DNA of 26,156 nt from an uncultured Eubacteriales bacterium (GTDB lineage Bacteria > Bacillota > Clostridia > Lachnospirales > Bianqueaceae), in contig CABUPM010000023.1 of NCBI GenBank assembly GCA_902493345.1, forward strand, positions 1-26,156. Direction: 5' to 3'. Below are positions 7,293 to 15,054 of this stretch, piece after piece. The notes under the pieces were generated by a model, which searched no databases, had not been told where the DNA came from, and worked only from the letters and a program-made list of their open reading frames with translations. The translations under genes were made by a program, and so were the position numbers. Numbering within the stretch: position 1 is the first letter of the stretch; each line of letters begins with the position of its first letter.

Positions 7293-7347
7293 TATAATTC
7301 ATCCGATGTTTTCAAAGTCCGCTATAGATTTTTTGAGGGAAAGATGC

Positions 7348-7353
7348 TATAAT
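7348..7353 (+). promoter_or_regulatory. candidate -10 box for the hlyD-yggS-sepF cluster
   Basis: A perfect TATAAT lies 68 bases before the first gene of the long division cluster. The hexamer at the -35 position (7325-7330, TAGATT) matches the consensus in only three places, so the promoter is plausible but not strong. The 7293-7420 stretch otherwise shows nothing recognisable. Confidence 0.5.
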
Positions 7354-7420
7354 AAAAAAGTCATATTACCATAAAGAAAAGTGGCCAGGAGCCGATAGAT
7401 ACAGAAAGGTGTTATGCAAG

Positions 7421-8821
7421 GTGAGCAAGAAGAGTGCAAAGTCGATGGAAAAGCGCAGATCCTGGTGGATCTGGATAGGGATTGCGGTGATCTTTGTTTA
7501 TGTCATCGTACAATCCTTCTTTTTGGCAGGCAGCAGCCGGATGAGCTATGTGATCGCGGAGAAGGGAGACCTTCAGGAAATTCGGGAGTACACAGGCGTC
7601 ATCACCCGCAGCGAACAGCTGATCCGTGCGTCGCAGGACGGCGTGGTGGAGTATTATTATCCAGGCAATAAGCATCTGTCCAAGGGGACCGTGGTCTGCT
7701 CGCTTCAGGATAATATGTATGGGGACCTCCTGCAGCGAAAGATGGAAGACGTATATCAGCAGCTGCTGAATGAAGCAGCGTCCAGCGAGTATGCGGAAGA
7801 GTTCCAGAAGCTGGACGAGGAGATCAGCGGACAGATGTCCGCCTATCTGAAGCGGAAGACTTCCAGTCAGTTTGACGCGCTGTATACGATGAAGACCAGT
7901 GTGCAGGCGACGATGGCCCAGAGGGACAATCTGCTGGCGATTCTGCAGAATGCCAGAATCAAGGCGCTGCTGAAGGAGCAGGGGATCTATACCGATCAGA
8001 TGGATGTCCGCAGTGTCAGCGTGTCGCTGCCGGTTGCCGGAATGATTTCCTATACCTATGATAATTATGAGGGCTGGACCTGGGAACAGGTCACGGAGGA
8101 TTTTACGCAGAAGTATCAGAGTGCTTATCAGAGCATTACGCTGAACATGCAGGAGATCCAGTCCGGCGCGCCGCTATATCGGCTTATCACTGGGCAGAGC
8201 TGGTACATCACCTTTTTTACGGATGTAGAAGAGGCGCAGGCCTATAAGAAGCGCTCTGAGCTCAATTTTTATATTGATCAGGAAAAATTATCCGGAACCG
8301 TGATCTCCAGTGAAGAACAGAACGGCCGGCTGAAGGTTGTGCTGGAAGTAGGAGAGTATCTGGAGGATTATTCCAGTATGAGAGTTGTTCGGCTGCAGTT
8401 TCAGGACGCAGGAGAGCAAGGAATCAAGATCCCCAAGGAGTGCCTGACAGAGGAGACCTTCTATAAGGTTCAGAAAAAGTATATTTACAATCAGGGCAGC
8501 CGAAGTGGCCTGATGCTGCGCAGAGACGGTAAGGACGCGTTTTACGCGGTCAATATTGTATATACAGAAGCCTTGGCAGAAGGAGCGGAAGAAGGATCCC
8601 AGTATGTTTATTTTGAACTGCAGGACGATCTGGAAGGAGCGACGATGATCGAGAGTGGTTCCGATCATGTCGCCACGGTCAGTGAAAAAGCATCTCTGCC
8701 CTGTGTATACACGATCAACGGCGGTTATCAGGTGCTGCATGTGGTTCAGGTTGAGTATGAATCAGGAAGATATGTGATTGTCGACGGAATTGAGCTCTAC
8801 GACCGTGTGATGATTCCGTAA
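7421..8821 (+). CDS. HlyD-like membrane-anchored protein of the division cluster
   Basis: The product has a basic N-terminus, one membrane helix (about residues 15-36) and a long extracytoplasmic part. That part holds a lipoyl/barrel-sandwich-like half (SQDGVVEYYYPGN...LSKGTVV), a helical region of about 150 residues and a C-terminal beta-rich domain, the layout of HlyD-family periplasmic adaptors. No ABC partner or outer-membrane factor is encoded here. In Clostridia such HlyD-like genes often sit at the head of the yggS-sepF-ylmH cluster, so a role in the cell envelope at the septum is more likely than export; this is inference. The start is uncertain: GTG 7409, GTG 7421 (chosen, AAGG at 7405-7408) and ATG 7445 are all in frame. 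Confidence 0.82.
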   Translation: MSKKSAKSMEKRRSWWIWIGIAVIFVYVIVQSFFLAGSSRMSYVIAEKGDLQEIREYTGVITRSEQLIRASQDGVVEYYYPGNKHLSKGTVVCSLQDNMYGDLLQRKMEDVYQQLLNEAASSEYAEEFQKLDEEISGQMSAYLKRKTSSQFDALYTMKTSVQATMAQRDNLLAILQNARIKALLKEQGIYTDQMDVRSVSVSLPVAGMISYTYDNYEGWTWEQVTEDFTQKYQSAYQSITLNMQEIQSGAPLYRLITGQSWYITFFTDVEEAQAYKKRSELNFYIDQEKLSGTVISSEEQNGRLKVVLEVGEYLEDYSSMRVVRLQFQDAGEQGIKIPKECLTEETFYKVQKKYIYNQGSRSGLMLRRDGKDAFYAVNIVYTEALAEGAEEGSQYVYFELQDDLEGATMIESGSDHVATVSEKASLPCVYTINGGYQVLHVVQVEYESGRYVIVDGIELYDRVMIP

Positions 8822-8849
8822 GTGCAATATGCGGGGAGGGCCGAAGAGT

Positions 8850-9845
8850 ATGAGGTATTGCTGTGCAGTTTTCTGTATATGCCTGCTTCTTTTGACGGCC
8901 TGCCAGAGTGTGCCGGTAAGCCGCTGGGAGCTGATGCGAAGCGGGGAACAGGCAGTAGAAGCAGGGGAATATGAGCAGGCTGTCGGATATTATACACAGC
9001 TGATACAGAATGAGCCGCAGACAGCGGAAGGGTATAACGGGCGCGGCGTGGCAAGGATGCGCCAGAACCGGTACGAAGAAGCGCTGGAAGATCTGGAGCA
9101 GGCGCGGAAGCTGGACGCGGAAAATGAGGTGTACTGCTACAATATAGGTCTTTGCCTGTATTGTATGGGAGACTATGAGAAAGCCATCGAGAGCTTCAGT
9201 AAGGCTCTGACGCTCAAGCCGGATTATACGGATAGCTTGTGCCAGCGCGGCGCGGCCTATGCGCACCTGGAAAAGTACGACCAGGCAGAGGCGGACATCC
9301 GGAGGGCCGGAGAGCTGAAGCCGGGGATCAGCGCGAAGTTCTGGGCGGCGTTGGGCTCGGCCTATAAAGAGGATCAGGCGCTAAATCGAGCCTTGTCAGC
9401 CTATACGGAAGCGATTTTGGCAGAGAAGGACCAACCGGAATGGTACATCCAGCGGGCGGATGTCTATATGCTGCAGGGGGACTATGAACAGGCTCGGCAG
9501 GATCTGGTACAGGCCATCGGGATGCAGGAGGGGTTCCTGGCCGGTTATGAGCTTTTGGGCGACCTGTATTATGCGCAGGAAGAATACGAGCAGGCGATCC
9601 GTTATTATACGGTGGCGCTCCTGGAACAGCCGGATTTCATGGGATATATGAACCGTGGCGCCTGTTACAGGATGCTGGGAGAATACGAGGCCGCGGAAGC
9701 GGATTATACCTCGGCCATTCTGATGGATCCCTCCAACGCTGCGGCCTATGACGGACGCGGACAGGTGAGGGAGGCCCTGCGGGAGACAGAGGGCGCCAAG
9801 AAGGATTACAAAAGAGCCAAAGAGCTCCTGGAGAAGGGAGAATAG
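8850..9845 (+). CDS. TPR-repeat lipoprotein
   Basis: The ATG at 8850 is chosen because GGGGAGGG (8833-8840) sits before it and the protein then opens with a short lipoprotein signal peptide ending in the lipobox LTAC, with C18 as the lipidated residue. The upstream ATG at 8829 would bury the signal. The rest of the 331 residues is about eight tetratricopeptide repeats with recurrent YEQA, A-Y-GRG and ALxLxPD patterns. It should be an exported, membrane-tethered scaffold. It lies between the HlyD-like gene and yggS, with gaps of 28 and 4 bases, so it belongs to the division cluster transcript. No specific function is recognised. The later lspA gene of the same cluster encodes the peptidase that would process it. 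Confidence 0.88.
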   Translation: MRYCCAVFCICLLLLTACQSVPVSRWELMRSGEQAVEAGEYEQAVGYYTQLIQNEPQTAEGYNGRGVARMRQNRYEEALEDLEQARKLDAENEVYCYNIGLCLYCMGDYEKAIESFSKALTLKPDYTDSLCQRGAAYAHLEKYDQAEADIRRAGELKPGISAKFWAALGSAYKEDQALNRALSAYTEAILAEKDQPEWYIQRADVYMLQGDYEQARQDLVQAIGMQEGFLAGYELLGDLYYAQEEYEQAIRYYTVALLEQPDFMGYMNRGACYRMLGEYEAAEADYTSAILMDPSNAAAYDGRGQVREALRETEGAKKDYKRAKELLEKGE

Positions 9846-9849
9846 AAGC

Positions 9850-10554
9850 GTGGAGAGTAGGGAATTTTACTTAAGTCATCTTACAAAGGTACAGCAGGAG
9901 ATCCAGAGCGCGGCGCTTCGCTCCGGAAGAGATCCGAAAGACATTACGCTCCTGCCGGTCACCAAGACGCAGCCCATAGAGGTGTTGGAATGCGCCTGGG
10001 ACCTGGGGGTGCGTATCGCTGGAGAAAATCATGTACAGGAGATTGTGGAGAAAAAAGCCCATTTTCAGGATCGGATACAGTTCCATATGATCGGGCATCT
10101 GCAGCGAAACAAAGTGCGTCAGGTTCTGGACAAGGTGGAGTTGATCCATTCGGTAGATAGTCTCCGACTCTTGCAGGAGATTGAACGTATCGCAGGCGAG
10201 ATGGGAATCGTGTCGCGGATTCTGATCGAGGTCAATGTCGCCGAAGAGGAGTCCAAGTATGGAATCCGTGTCTCAGAGCTTCCAGAGATGCTGAAGCAGG
10301 CGGCGCAGATGGAGCATATTCAGGTGGAAGGCCTGATGACGATCGCGCCGTTTGTGCAGGATCCGGAAGAAAACAGACCGGTTTTTCGGTGCCTCCATCA
10401 ACTTTTTATTGACAATCAGAGCAATTCGTCACATAATATAAGAATGAATGTGTTGTCCATGGGGATGACCAATGATTATATTGTCGCAGTGGAGGAAGGA
10501 GCAACTTTGGTGCGTGTGGGGACAGGCATCTTCGGTGCGCGTCAATATACATAA
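9850..10554 (+). CDS. yggS: YggS/PLPBP pyridoxal-phosphate homeostasis protein
   Basis: This 234-residue protein matches the YggS (YlmE) family. LLPVTKTQ carries the PLP-binding lysine K39, HMIGHLQRNK is the family signature, and the C-terminus has LSMGMTNDY and VRVGTGIFG. It is a single-domain PLP carrier, without known catalysis, that balances B6 vitamers and amino/keto acids. Translation starts at a GTG (9850), four bases after the upstream stop, with a GGAGA site in the end of the previous gene. The yggS-sepF order is the classical ylmE-ylmF order. Confidence 0.96.
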   Translation: MESREFYLSHLTKVQQEIQSAALRSGRDPKDITLLPVTKTQPIEVLECAWDLGVRIAGENHVQEIVEKKAHFQDRIQFHMIGHLQRNKVRQVLDKVELIHSVDSLRLLQEIERIAGEMGIVSRILIEVNVAEEESKYGIRVSELPEMLKQAAQMEHIQVEGLMTIAPFVQDPEENRPVFRCLHQLFIDNQSNSSHNIRMNVLSMGMTNDYIVAVEEGATLVRVGTGIFGARQYT

Positions 10555-10592
10555 GCTGAGAGTTCGGCTGCAAAGAGAAAGGATTATGGAAA

Positions 10593-11165
10593 ATGGGAAA
10601 GTTTGATCAGTTATTGGAAAAAATCGGCTGGGGCCAGGTTCAGGAAGAAGACGAAAACGAAGAAGAGACCTATGAGGAGCCCAAGAGCGCGGTATATTCT
10701 TCCGCGCGTTCCGCGATGAGGAGCAGCAATGAGATTCATTTCACTTCGGATGAACCGGCGAAGGAGCCCGCGGTGATCAAGCCGCATAAGGCAGTGTCTC
10801 GGCAAAGCTACCGGGAGGAGCGCCAGAGCAGCGCGCCTAAGGTAGTCAATCTTCATGCCAGTGTGCAGATGGAGGTTGTGGTTGCGAGTCCGGAATCGTT
10901 TGAAGAAGCCAAGGAGATCTCGGATGATCTGCGCAACAATAAGCCGGTCGTTATCAATCTGGAGTTTGTAGAGCATCCGATTGCGCAGAGAATCACAGAT
11001 TTCCTGTGCGGTGCGTGCTATGCTCTGGGAGGTAATGTTCAGCAGATCGCGGACAAGATTTACATGATCGCGCCGGGCAATGTCGATATCGCGGCCAGCA
11101 CGGATTTCCGCAAGACTTTGCAAAATGAGGGCGGATTGGTATTTCCGTGGAGCACGGAGCAGTAA
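10593..11165 (+). CDS. sepF: cell division protein SepF
   Basis: The 190-residue protein starts with a short amphipathic helix (MGKFDQLLEKIGWG), the membrane anchor of SepF. An acidic, disordered linker of about 65 residues follows, then the conserved core from about 83 on, with KPVVINLEFV and RITDFLCGACYALGG. SepF polymerises into rings that bundle FtsZ and tether it to the membrane; it can replace FtsA. The linker is longer than in Bacillus (about 150 residues total). It follows yggS by 38 bases with AAAGGA as ribosome site, and ylmH begins 2 bases after its stop. Confidence 0.96.
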   Translation: MGKFDQLLEKIGWGQVQEEDENEEETYEEPKSAVYSSARSAMRSSNEIHFTSDEPAKEPAVIKPHKAVSRQSYREERQSSAPKVVNLHASVQMEVVVASPESFEEAKEISDDLRNNKPVVINLEFVEHPIAQRITDFLCGACYALGGNVQQIADKIYMIAPGNVDIAASTDFRKTLQNEGGLVFPWSTEQ

Positions 11166-11167
11166 AA

Positions 11168-11932
11168 GTGGAAAATAAAGAAGCAAAATGGATAGAGAGC
11201 CATCTGCGGGATCTGGCGGCACAGGCGGATCGTTTCTGCATGCCGGTGTATTCAGACTTCCTGGATACGGCCGGACAGGAGATCCTGCTATCCATGCAAA
11301 AGCAATTGGGCGTGCAAGTCGCTCTTGACGGAGGATATGAAGGAGCTGAACGGCGGATGGCGTCCTTTTGTCCCCCGTTTTTCTATGGAGATGAGGCGAT
11401 TTCCTATCCGATCCTCTGTCTGGAGGTTTGTCTGCAGGGAGCACGTTTCCTAAAGAAAAAGCCGCAGCACCGAGATTACTTGGGCGCGGTTCTGGGAACG
11501 GGGCTGGATAGGAGAAAGATTGGAGATATCATACTGACAGAGGAAGGGGCGGTTCTCTTTGTCTGTGAGGATATTGCCGGGTATCTCACGGAGAATCTCC
11601 GGCAGATCGGGAGCGCGGATGTAACGCTGCGCCCTTATACAGGAGATCTTTCACAGATTGGCGGAACCGGAAAAGAGATTCTGATCAGTGTGGCTTCCCT
11701 GCGGCTGGACGCGGTGCTGAGCCATGGATTTGGCGTAGGGAGGACGGAAGCGGCTGACTGGGTCCGTGCCGGACGGGTACAGATCAATCACAGACCCTGC
11801 AGCAAGGGGGACGCTCCCATCGAGGCAGGGATGATTCTGACGGTCAGAGGCAAAGGAAGACTGAAGATCCTGGAGGCAGCCGGAGTTTCCAAGTCCGGCC
11901 GGACGCATCTGAGAGCGGAACGTTTTGGATAA
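11168..11932 (+). CDS. ylmH: YlmH, S4-domain ribosome-associated protein
   Basis: The 254-residue length is near that of Bacillus YlmH. The family signature RDYLGAVLGTGLDRRKIGD lies at 102-120 and a C-terminal S4 RNA-binding domain at about 178-235. YlmH acts on the 50S subunit in rescue of stalled nascent chains (ribosome-associated quality control) and is genetically linked to division genes. GTG at 11168 with GGAG at 11156-11159 is preferred, since an earlier in-frame GTG at 11147 would lie inside sepF. The position immediately after sepF without an intervening ylmG is noteworthy. Confidence 0.94.
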   Translation: MENKEAKWIESHLRDLAAQADRFCMPVYSDFLDTAGQEILLSMQKQLGVQVALDGGYEGAERRMASFCPPFFYGDEAISYPILCLEVCLQGARFLKKKPQHRDYLGAVLGTGLDRRKIGDIILTEEGAVLFVCEDIAGYLTENLRQIGSADVTLRPYTGDLSQIGGTGKEILISVASLRLDAVLSHGFGVGRTEAADWVRAGRVQINHRPCSKGDAPIEAGMILTVRGKGRLKILEAAGVSKSGRTHLRAERFG

Positions 11933-11948
11933 GGGGGAAGGACAGAAT

Positions 11949-12458
11949 ATGAAAAAAAGATATGGAATCCTGTTGGGCGTGGTCGTGCTGCTATTGGCAG
12001 CGGATCAATGGCTGAAATACTGGACCCTGCAAAACCTGGCAGGCGCTCCGGCAATTGACCTGATTCCGGGAATCTTTCGGCTGACTTATGTTGAGAACCG
12101 AGGCGCGGCGTTTGGCATTCTGCAGGGAGGAACGGTGCTGCTGGCGATTGTTTCTGTGTTGGCGGTGGCGCTGCTGCTGTATTTTTATAAGAATATTCCG
12201 GCGGAAAAGGGAGTCTGGACGATGCGGCTCTCCTATATTCTGGTGATCGCGGGCGCGATAGGCAATATGATCGACCGGATCTTCCGTGGATATGTTGTGG
12301 ATATGCTGGAATTCTACTGGTTTTCTTTTCCGGTATTTAATCTGGCGGACTGCTTTATTGTGGTGGGCGGAATCGCCTTTTTGCTGGTAGCCATGATAAA
12401 GCCGGCGTGGGCGGAAGCACTCTTCGGACGTTCCAAAAAGGAAGATAACAATGGATGA
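11949..12458 (+). CDS. lspA: lipoprotein signal peptidase II
   Basis: The 169-residue protein has four membrane helices and the conserved LspA blocks ENRGAAFG (49-56), GNMIDRIFRGYVVDM (catalytic D118) and NLADCF (catalytic D134). It cleaves the signal peptide of prolipoproteins after diacylglyceryl attachment, at the membrane. AGGGGGAAGGA upstream fixes the ATG at 11949. It overlaps rluD by 8 bases, as lspA-rluD commonly does in Firmicutes. A TPR lipoprotein, one of its likely substrates, is encoded 2 kb upstream on the same strand. Confidence 0.98.
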   Translation: MKKRYGILLGVVVLLLAADQWLKYWTLQNLAGAPAIDLIPGIFRLTYVENRGAAFGILQGGTVLLAIVSVLAVALLLYFYKNIPAEKGVWTMRLSYILVIAGAIGNMIDRIFRGYVVDMLEFYWFSFPVFNLADCFIVVGGIAFLLVAMIKPAWAEALFGRSKKEDNNG

Positions 12459-13401
12459 TATTATCAGTGTCCGGGCGGAAGCGGCAGACCGCGGAAGCCG
12501 TCTGGACAAATTCCTATCGGAGGCCCTTCCGGAGGTTTCTCGATCAAGAATACAGAAACTCCTGGAGGAGGGAAGGATCCTAAAGGACGGATCTGTACCT
12601 AAGGGCAGTGAAAAGCTGTGGGGAACAGAGCATTTTTTGATTACACTGCCGCCGCCGGAGCCCTTGAAGATAGAAGCGGAAAATATTCCACTGGACATCG
12701 TTTATGAAGATAAGGATCTGATCGTGGTGGATAAGCCGCGCGGAATGGTTGTGCATCCGGCGCCGGGAAATTATTCCGGTACGCTGGTCAATGCGCTCAT
12801 GTGGCATTTCGAAGGAGAGCTGTCTGGAATTAACGGTGTACTGCGTCCCGGAATCGTTCACAGGATCGATAAGGATACGGCGGGACTTCTTGTGGTATGC
12901 AAAACGGACCGGGCGCATCAGGGGATGGCGCAGATGCTGAAAACCCACGATATCGAACGGGTATACCATGCGATTGTGTTCGGCAACATCAAAGAAGATA
13001 CGGGAACGGTGGATGCTCCGATCGGCAGAGACGAGCAGGACCGAAAAAAGATGGGGATCCGAAAGGATGGACGAAGAGCGGTGACGCATTACAAGGTGCT
13101 GGAGCGTTTCGGCGAATTTACGTATATTGAGGCACAGCTGGAGACCGGACGGACCCACCAGATTCGTGTTCATATGCGCAGTATCGGACATCCGCTTCTG
13201 GGAGACCCGTTATACGGTCCTTCCGGCGTCAGCGGGCAGGCCAAGGGAATGCTGCGGGGCGTATCCGAAGAGGACATCGCGGGACAGCTCCTGGTAGCCA
13301 AGGTTTTGGGATTTGTGCATCCGATCACAGGAGAGCGCCTGCATTTTGAAAAGGAACTGCCAGATTATTTTCAGCGAGTGTTATCCGCACTGCGGAGGTA
13401 A
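12451..13401 (+). CDS. rluD: RluD-type 23S rRNA pseudouridine synthase
   Basis: The 316-residue protein has an N-terminal S4 domain (about 17-70). The RluA-family catalytic core follows with HRIDKDTAGLLVV, D140 being the catalytic aspartate, and a GRTHQIRVHM block. It converts specific uridines of large-subunit rRNA to pseudouridine; the exact sites cannot be read off and paralogues are usual. The start overlaps lspA by 8 bases, indicating coupled translation. It is the second S4-domain protein in the cluster, after ylmH. Confidence 0.95.
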   Translation: MDDIISVRAEAADRGSRLDKFLSEALPEVSRSRIQKLLEEGRILKDGSVPKGSEKLWGTEHFLITLPPPEPLKIEAENIPLDIVYEDKDLIVVDKPRGMVVHPAPGNYSGTLVNALMWHFEGELSGINGVLRPGIVHRIDKDTAGLLVVCKTDRAHQGMAQMLKTHDIERVYHAIVFGNIKEDTGTVDAPIGRDEQDRKKMGIRKDGRRAVTHYKVLERFGEFTYIEAQLETGRTHQIRVHMRSIGHPLLGDPLYGPSGVSGQAKGMLRGVSEEDIAGQLLVAKVLGFVHPITGERLHFEKELPDYFQRVLSALRR

Positions 13402-13405
13402 AGGT

Positions 13406-14131
13406 ATGAAGAGAGAGCAGCTGAAGGAGTGGCTTGCCAAGAGCCGAAGAGCCGTGTTTTTCGGAGGAGCAGGCGTATCGACAGAGAGCGGAATCCCGGA
13501 TTTTCGCTCGGAGAATGGAATCTATAGGACCAGAAAGCAATACGGTGTATCGCCGGAAGAGATCCTGTCCCATCATTTTTTTCTGGAACATCCAGAGATC
13601 TTTTACGAATACTATCGGGAGAATCTCATCTACCCGGACGCCAAGCCAAATGCCGCCCATAAGGGCCTGGCGTTTTGGGAGAGCCGGGGCTGCCTTGACA
13701 GTGTTGTCACGCAGAATATCGACGGGCTGCACCAGAAGGCGGGAAGCCGCAAAGTATGGGAACTTCACGGATCGGTACTGAGAAATACCTGTATGAAATG
13801 CGGCAGGAAGTATGGGCTGGAAGCGATTACAGAAACCAAGGGGATTCCGAGGTGCACGGCCTGCGGCGGCAGGATCAAACCGGATGTCGTGCTTTACGAA
13901 GAAGCGCTGGATGACAGCGTAGTACGGGAGAGCATACACGCGATCGGACAGGCGGATCTTATGATCGTAGGCGGAACATCCCTTAATGTATATCCGGCAG
14001 CGGGCCTGCTGCAATACTATCAGGGCGAGCATCTGGTCCTGATCAATCGGGAAGAAACCGCGTGGGATTCCCGGGCGGATCTGGTACTCCATGAGAATAT
14101 CGGAGAGGTCTTCGAGGAGATCAGCCGGTAA
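13406..14131 (+). CDS. sirtuin (NAD-dependent protein deacylase)
   Basis: The 241-residue protein starts at 13406, four bases after rluD, with GGAGGTAAAGG before it. A longer frame reaching back into rluD lacks support. Motifs are GAGVSTESGIPDFRS (21-35), TQNIDGLH (103-110), catalytic H121, a zinc ribbon of C129/C132 and C150/C153, and GGTSLNVYPAAGL. It removes acyl groups from lysines using NAD+, giving nicotinamide and O-acyl-ADP-ribose. No obvious SIRT5-like Tyr/Arg pair for succinyl lysine was picked out, so deacetylase is the default. It closes the division and rRNA-modification cluster and has no visible terminator after it. Confidence 0.95.
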   Translation: MKREQLKEWLAKSRRAVFFGGAGVSTESGIPDFRSENGIYRTRKQYGVSPEEILSHHFFLEHPEIFYEYYRENLIYPDAKPNAAHKGLAFWESRGCLDSVVTQNIDGLHQKAGSRKVWELHGSVLRNTCMKCGRKYGLEAITETKGIPRCTACGGRIKPDVVLYEEALDDSVVRESIHAIGQADLMIVGGTSLNVYPAAGLLQYYQGEHLVLINREETAWDSRADLVLHENIGEVFEEISR

Positions 14132-14134
14132 GTC

Positions 14135-14163
14135 TTGCAAATAGAGTCCGCCTGTGGTATAAT
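14135..14163 (+). promoter_or_regulatory. sigma-A promoter of the Wzz/BY-kinase-like gene
   Basis: TTGCAA (14135-14140) and a perfect TATAAT (14158-14163) are spaced by 17 bases, starting four bases after the sirtuin stop. Confidence 0.82.
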
Positions 14164-14203
14164 TAACAATAACAAACAAATGCGGAAAGGATAAGACACG
14201 GCA

Positions 14204-14998
14204 ATGAATGAAGAGATCACGGTAGACATAAAGGACCTGCTGTTTCGAATCTGTCTGAAATGGAGGCTTGTCCTGATTTGGATGCTTGCAGGCTGTGTCC
14301 TGTTCAGCGGATATGGTTTGATTCAATCGGCGCGGGAAGTCAGTACGGCCAGGCATCATCTGGAGGAACAGATGGCAGCCGGCGGGCCGATTGAGGGAGA
14401 AGAACTGATAATTGTTCCGAAGCTCCAGATTCTTAGTGTGAAAAACATTATTATTGGACTGATAGGCGGCGCTTTTGTTATTTGCTTTTGGCTGGCAATC
14501 CGGTATGTCGTATCGTCCAAGCTCCGTGTGAAGGAGGACCTGCCGGACGCTTATGGGATTACGCTGCTTGGAAGCGTGTGGCATCCGGTGATTCAGGATA
14601 GACGTGGTAAGAAGGTAGACCAGTGGATTCTGCGTCTCTTTCGGGGAAAGGAAGAACGCAGTCCGGAGGCAAACCGTATCGAGATGTTATGTACAGATCT
14701 TCGGCTGATGATTCAGGAGAAGGAGCTGAAGAAGATCTATCTTACAACCAATGCGGCGGACCCGGAAACCAAGGCTCTGATGGAGAACTGTTATGTTAAA
14801 TTGAAGGAATGCGCAGAGCTAAGCGCGGGCGGTTCTATTGTCCATATTCCGGAGTCTTTGGAGGCATTGGCTTCCTGCGACGGAGCGGTCTTTTTCGAAC
14901 ACACGGGGATTACGGAATATGACGACATTCAAAAGGGATTGGCGCTGTGTGAGAGACATGGTGTTTCGGTTCTCGGCGGTGTTGTTGTGGAGTCTTAA
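14204..14998 (+). CDS. two-helix protein with degenerate Wzz/BY-kinase-like domain
   Basis: This 264-residue protein has two membrane helices (about 19-40 and 82-104) joined by a loop of only about 40 residues, much shorter than the extracellular domain of Wzz/CpsC proteins. The cytosolic part resembles the start of BY-kinases. SPEANRIEMLCTDLRLMI matches the usual SP-EA-R-LRTN stretch and KKIYLTTNA the strand before the Walker A loop. The next residues, ADPETKALM, replace GxGKS/T, so nucleotide binding is probably lost. The end, LGGVVVES, mirrors the usual IGVVLN. AAAGGA precedes the ATG. No polysaccharide genes are adjacent. I infer a non-catalytic envelope-associated regulator; the family assignment is by pattern only. 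Confidence 0.75.
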   Translation: MNEEITVDIKDLLFRICLKWRLVLIWMLAGCVLFSGYGLIQSAREVSTARHHLEEQMAAGGPIEGEELIIVPKLQILSVKNIIIGLIGGAFVICFWLAIRYVVSSKLRVKEDLPDAYGITLLGSVWHPVIQDRRGKKVDQWILRLFRGKEERSPEANRIEMLCTDLRLMIQEKELKKIYLTTNAADPETKALMENCYVKLKECAELSAGGSIVHIPESLEALASCDGAVFFEHTGITEYDDIQKGLALCERHGVSVLGGVVVES

Positions 14999-15008
14999 TT
15001 GGTAAAAT

Positions 15009-15047
15009 AATAGCGGGGATTCGGTATGCAGCCGGATCCCCGCTATT
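15009..15047. terminator. bidirectional terminator between convergent genes
   Basis: A perfect 12-pair stem (15009-15020 with 15036-15047), extended by CGG/CCG inside, separates the plus-strand Wzz-like gene from the minus-strand MATE gene. T-rich flanks occur on both strands (TTTG on plus; TATTTTACC on minus). Confidence 0.85.
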
Positions 15048-15054
15048 TGACAAT

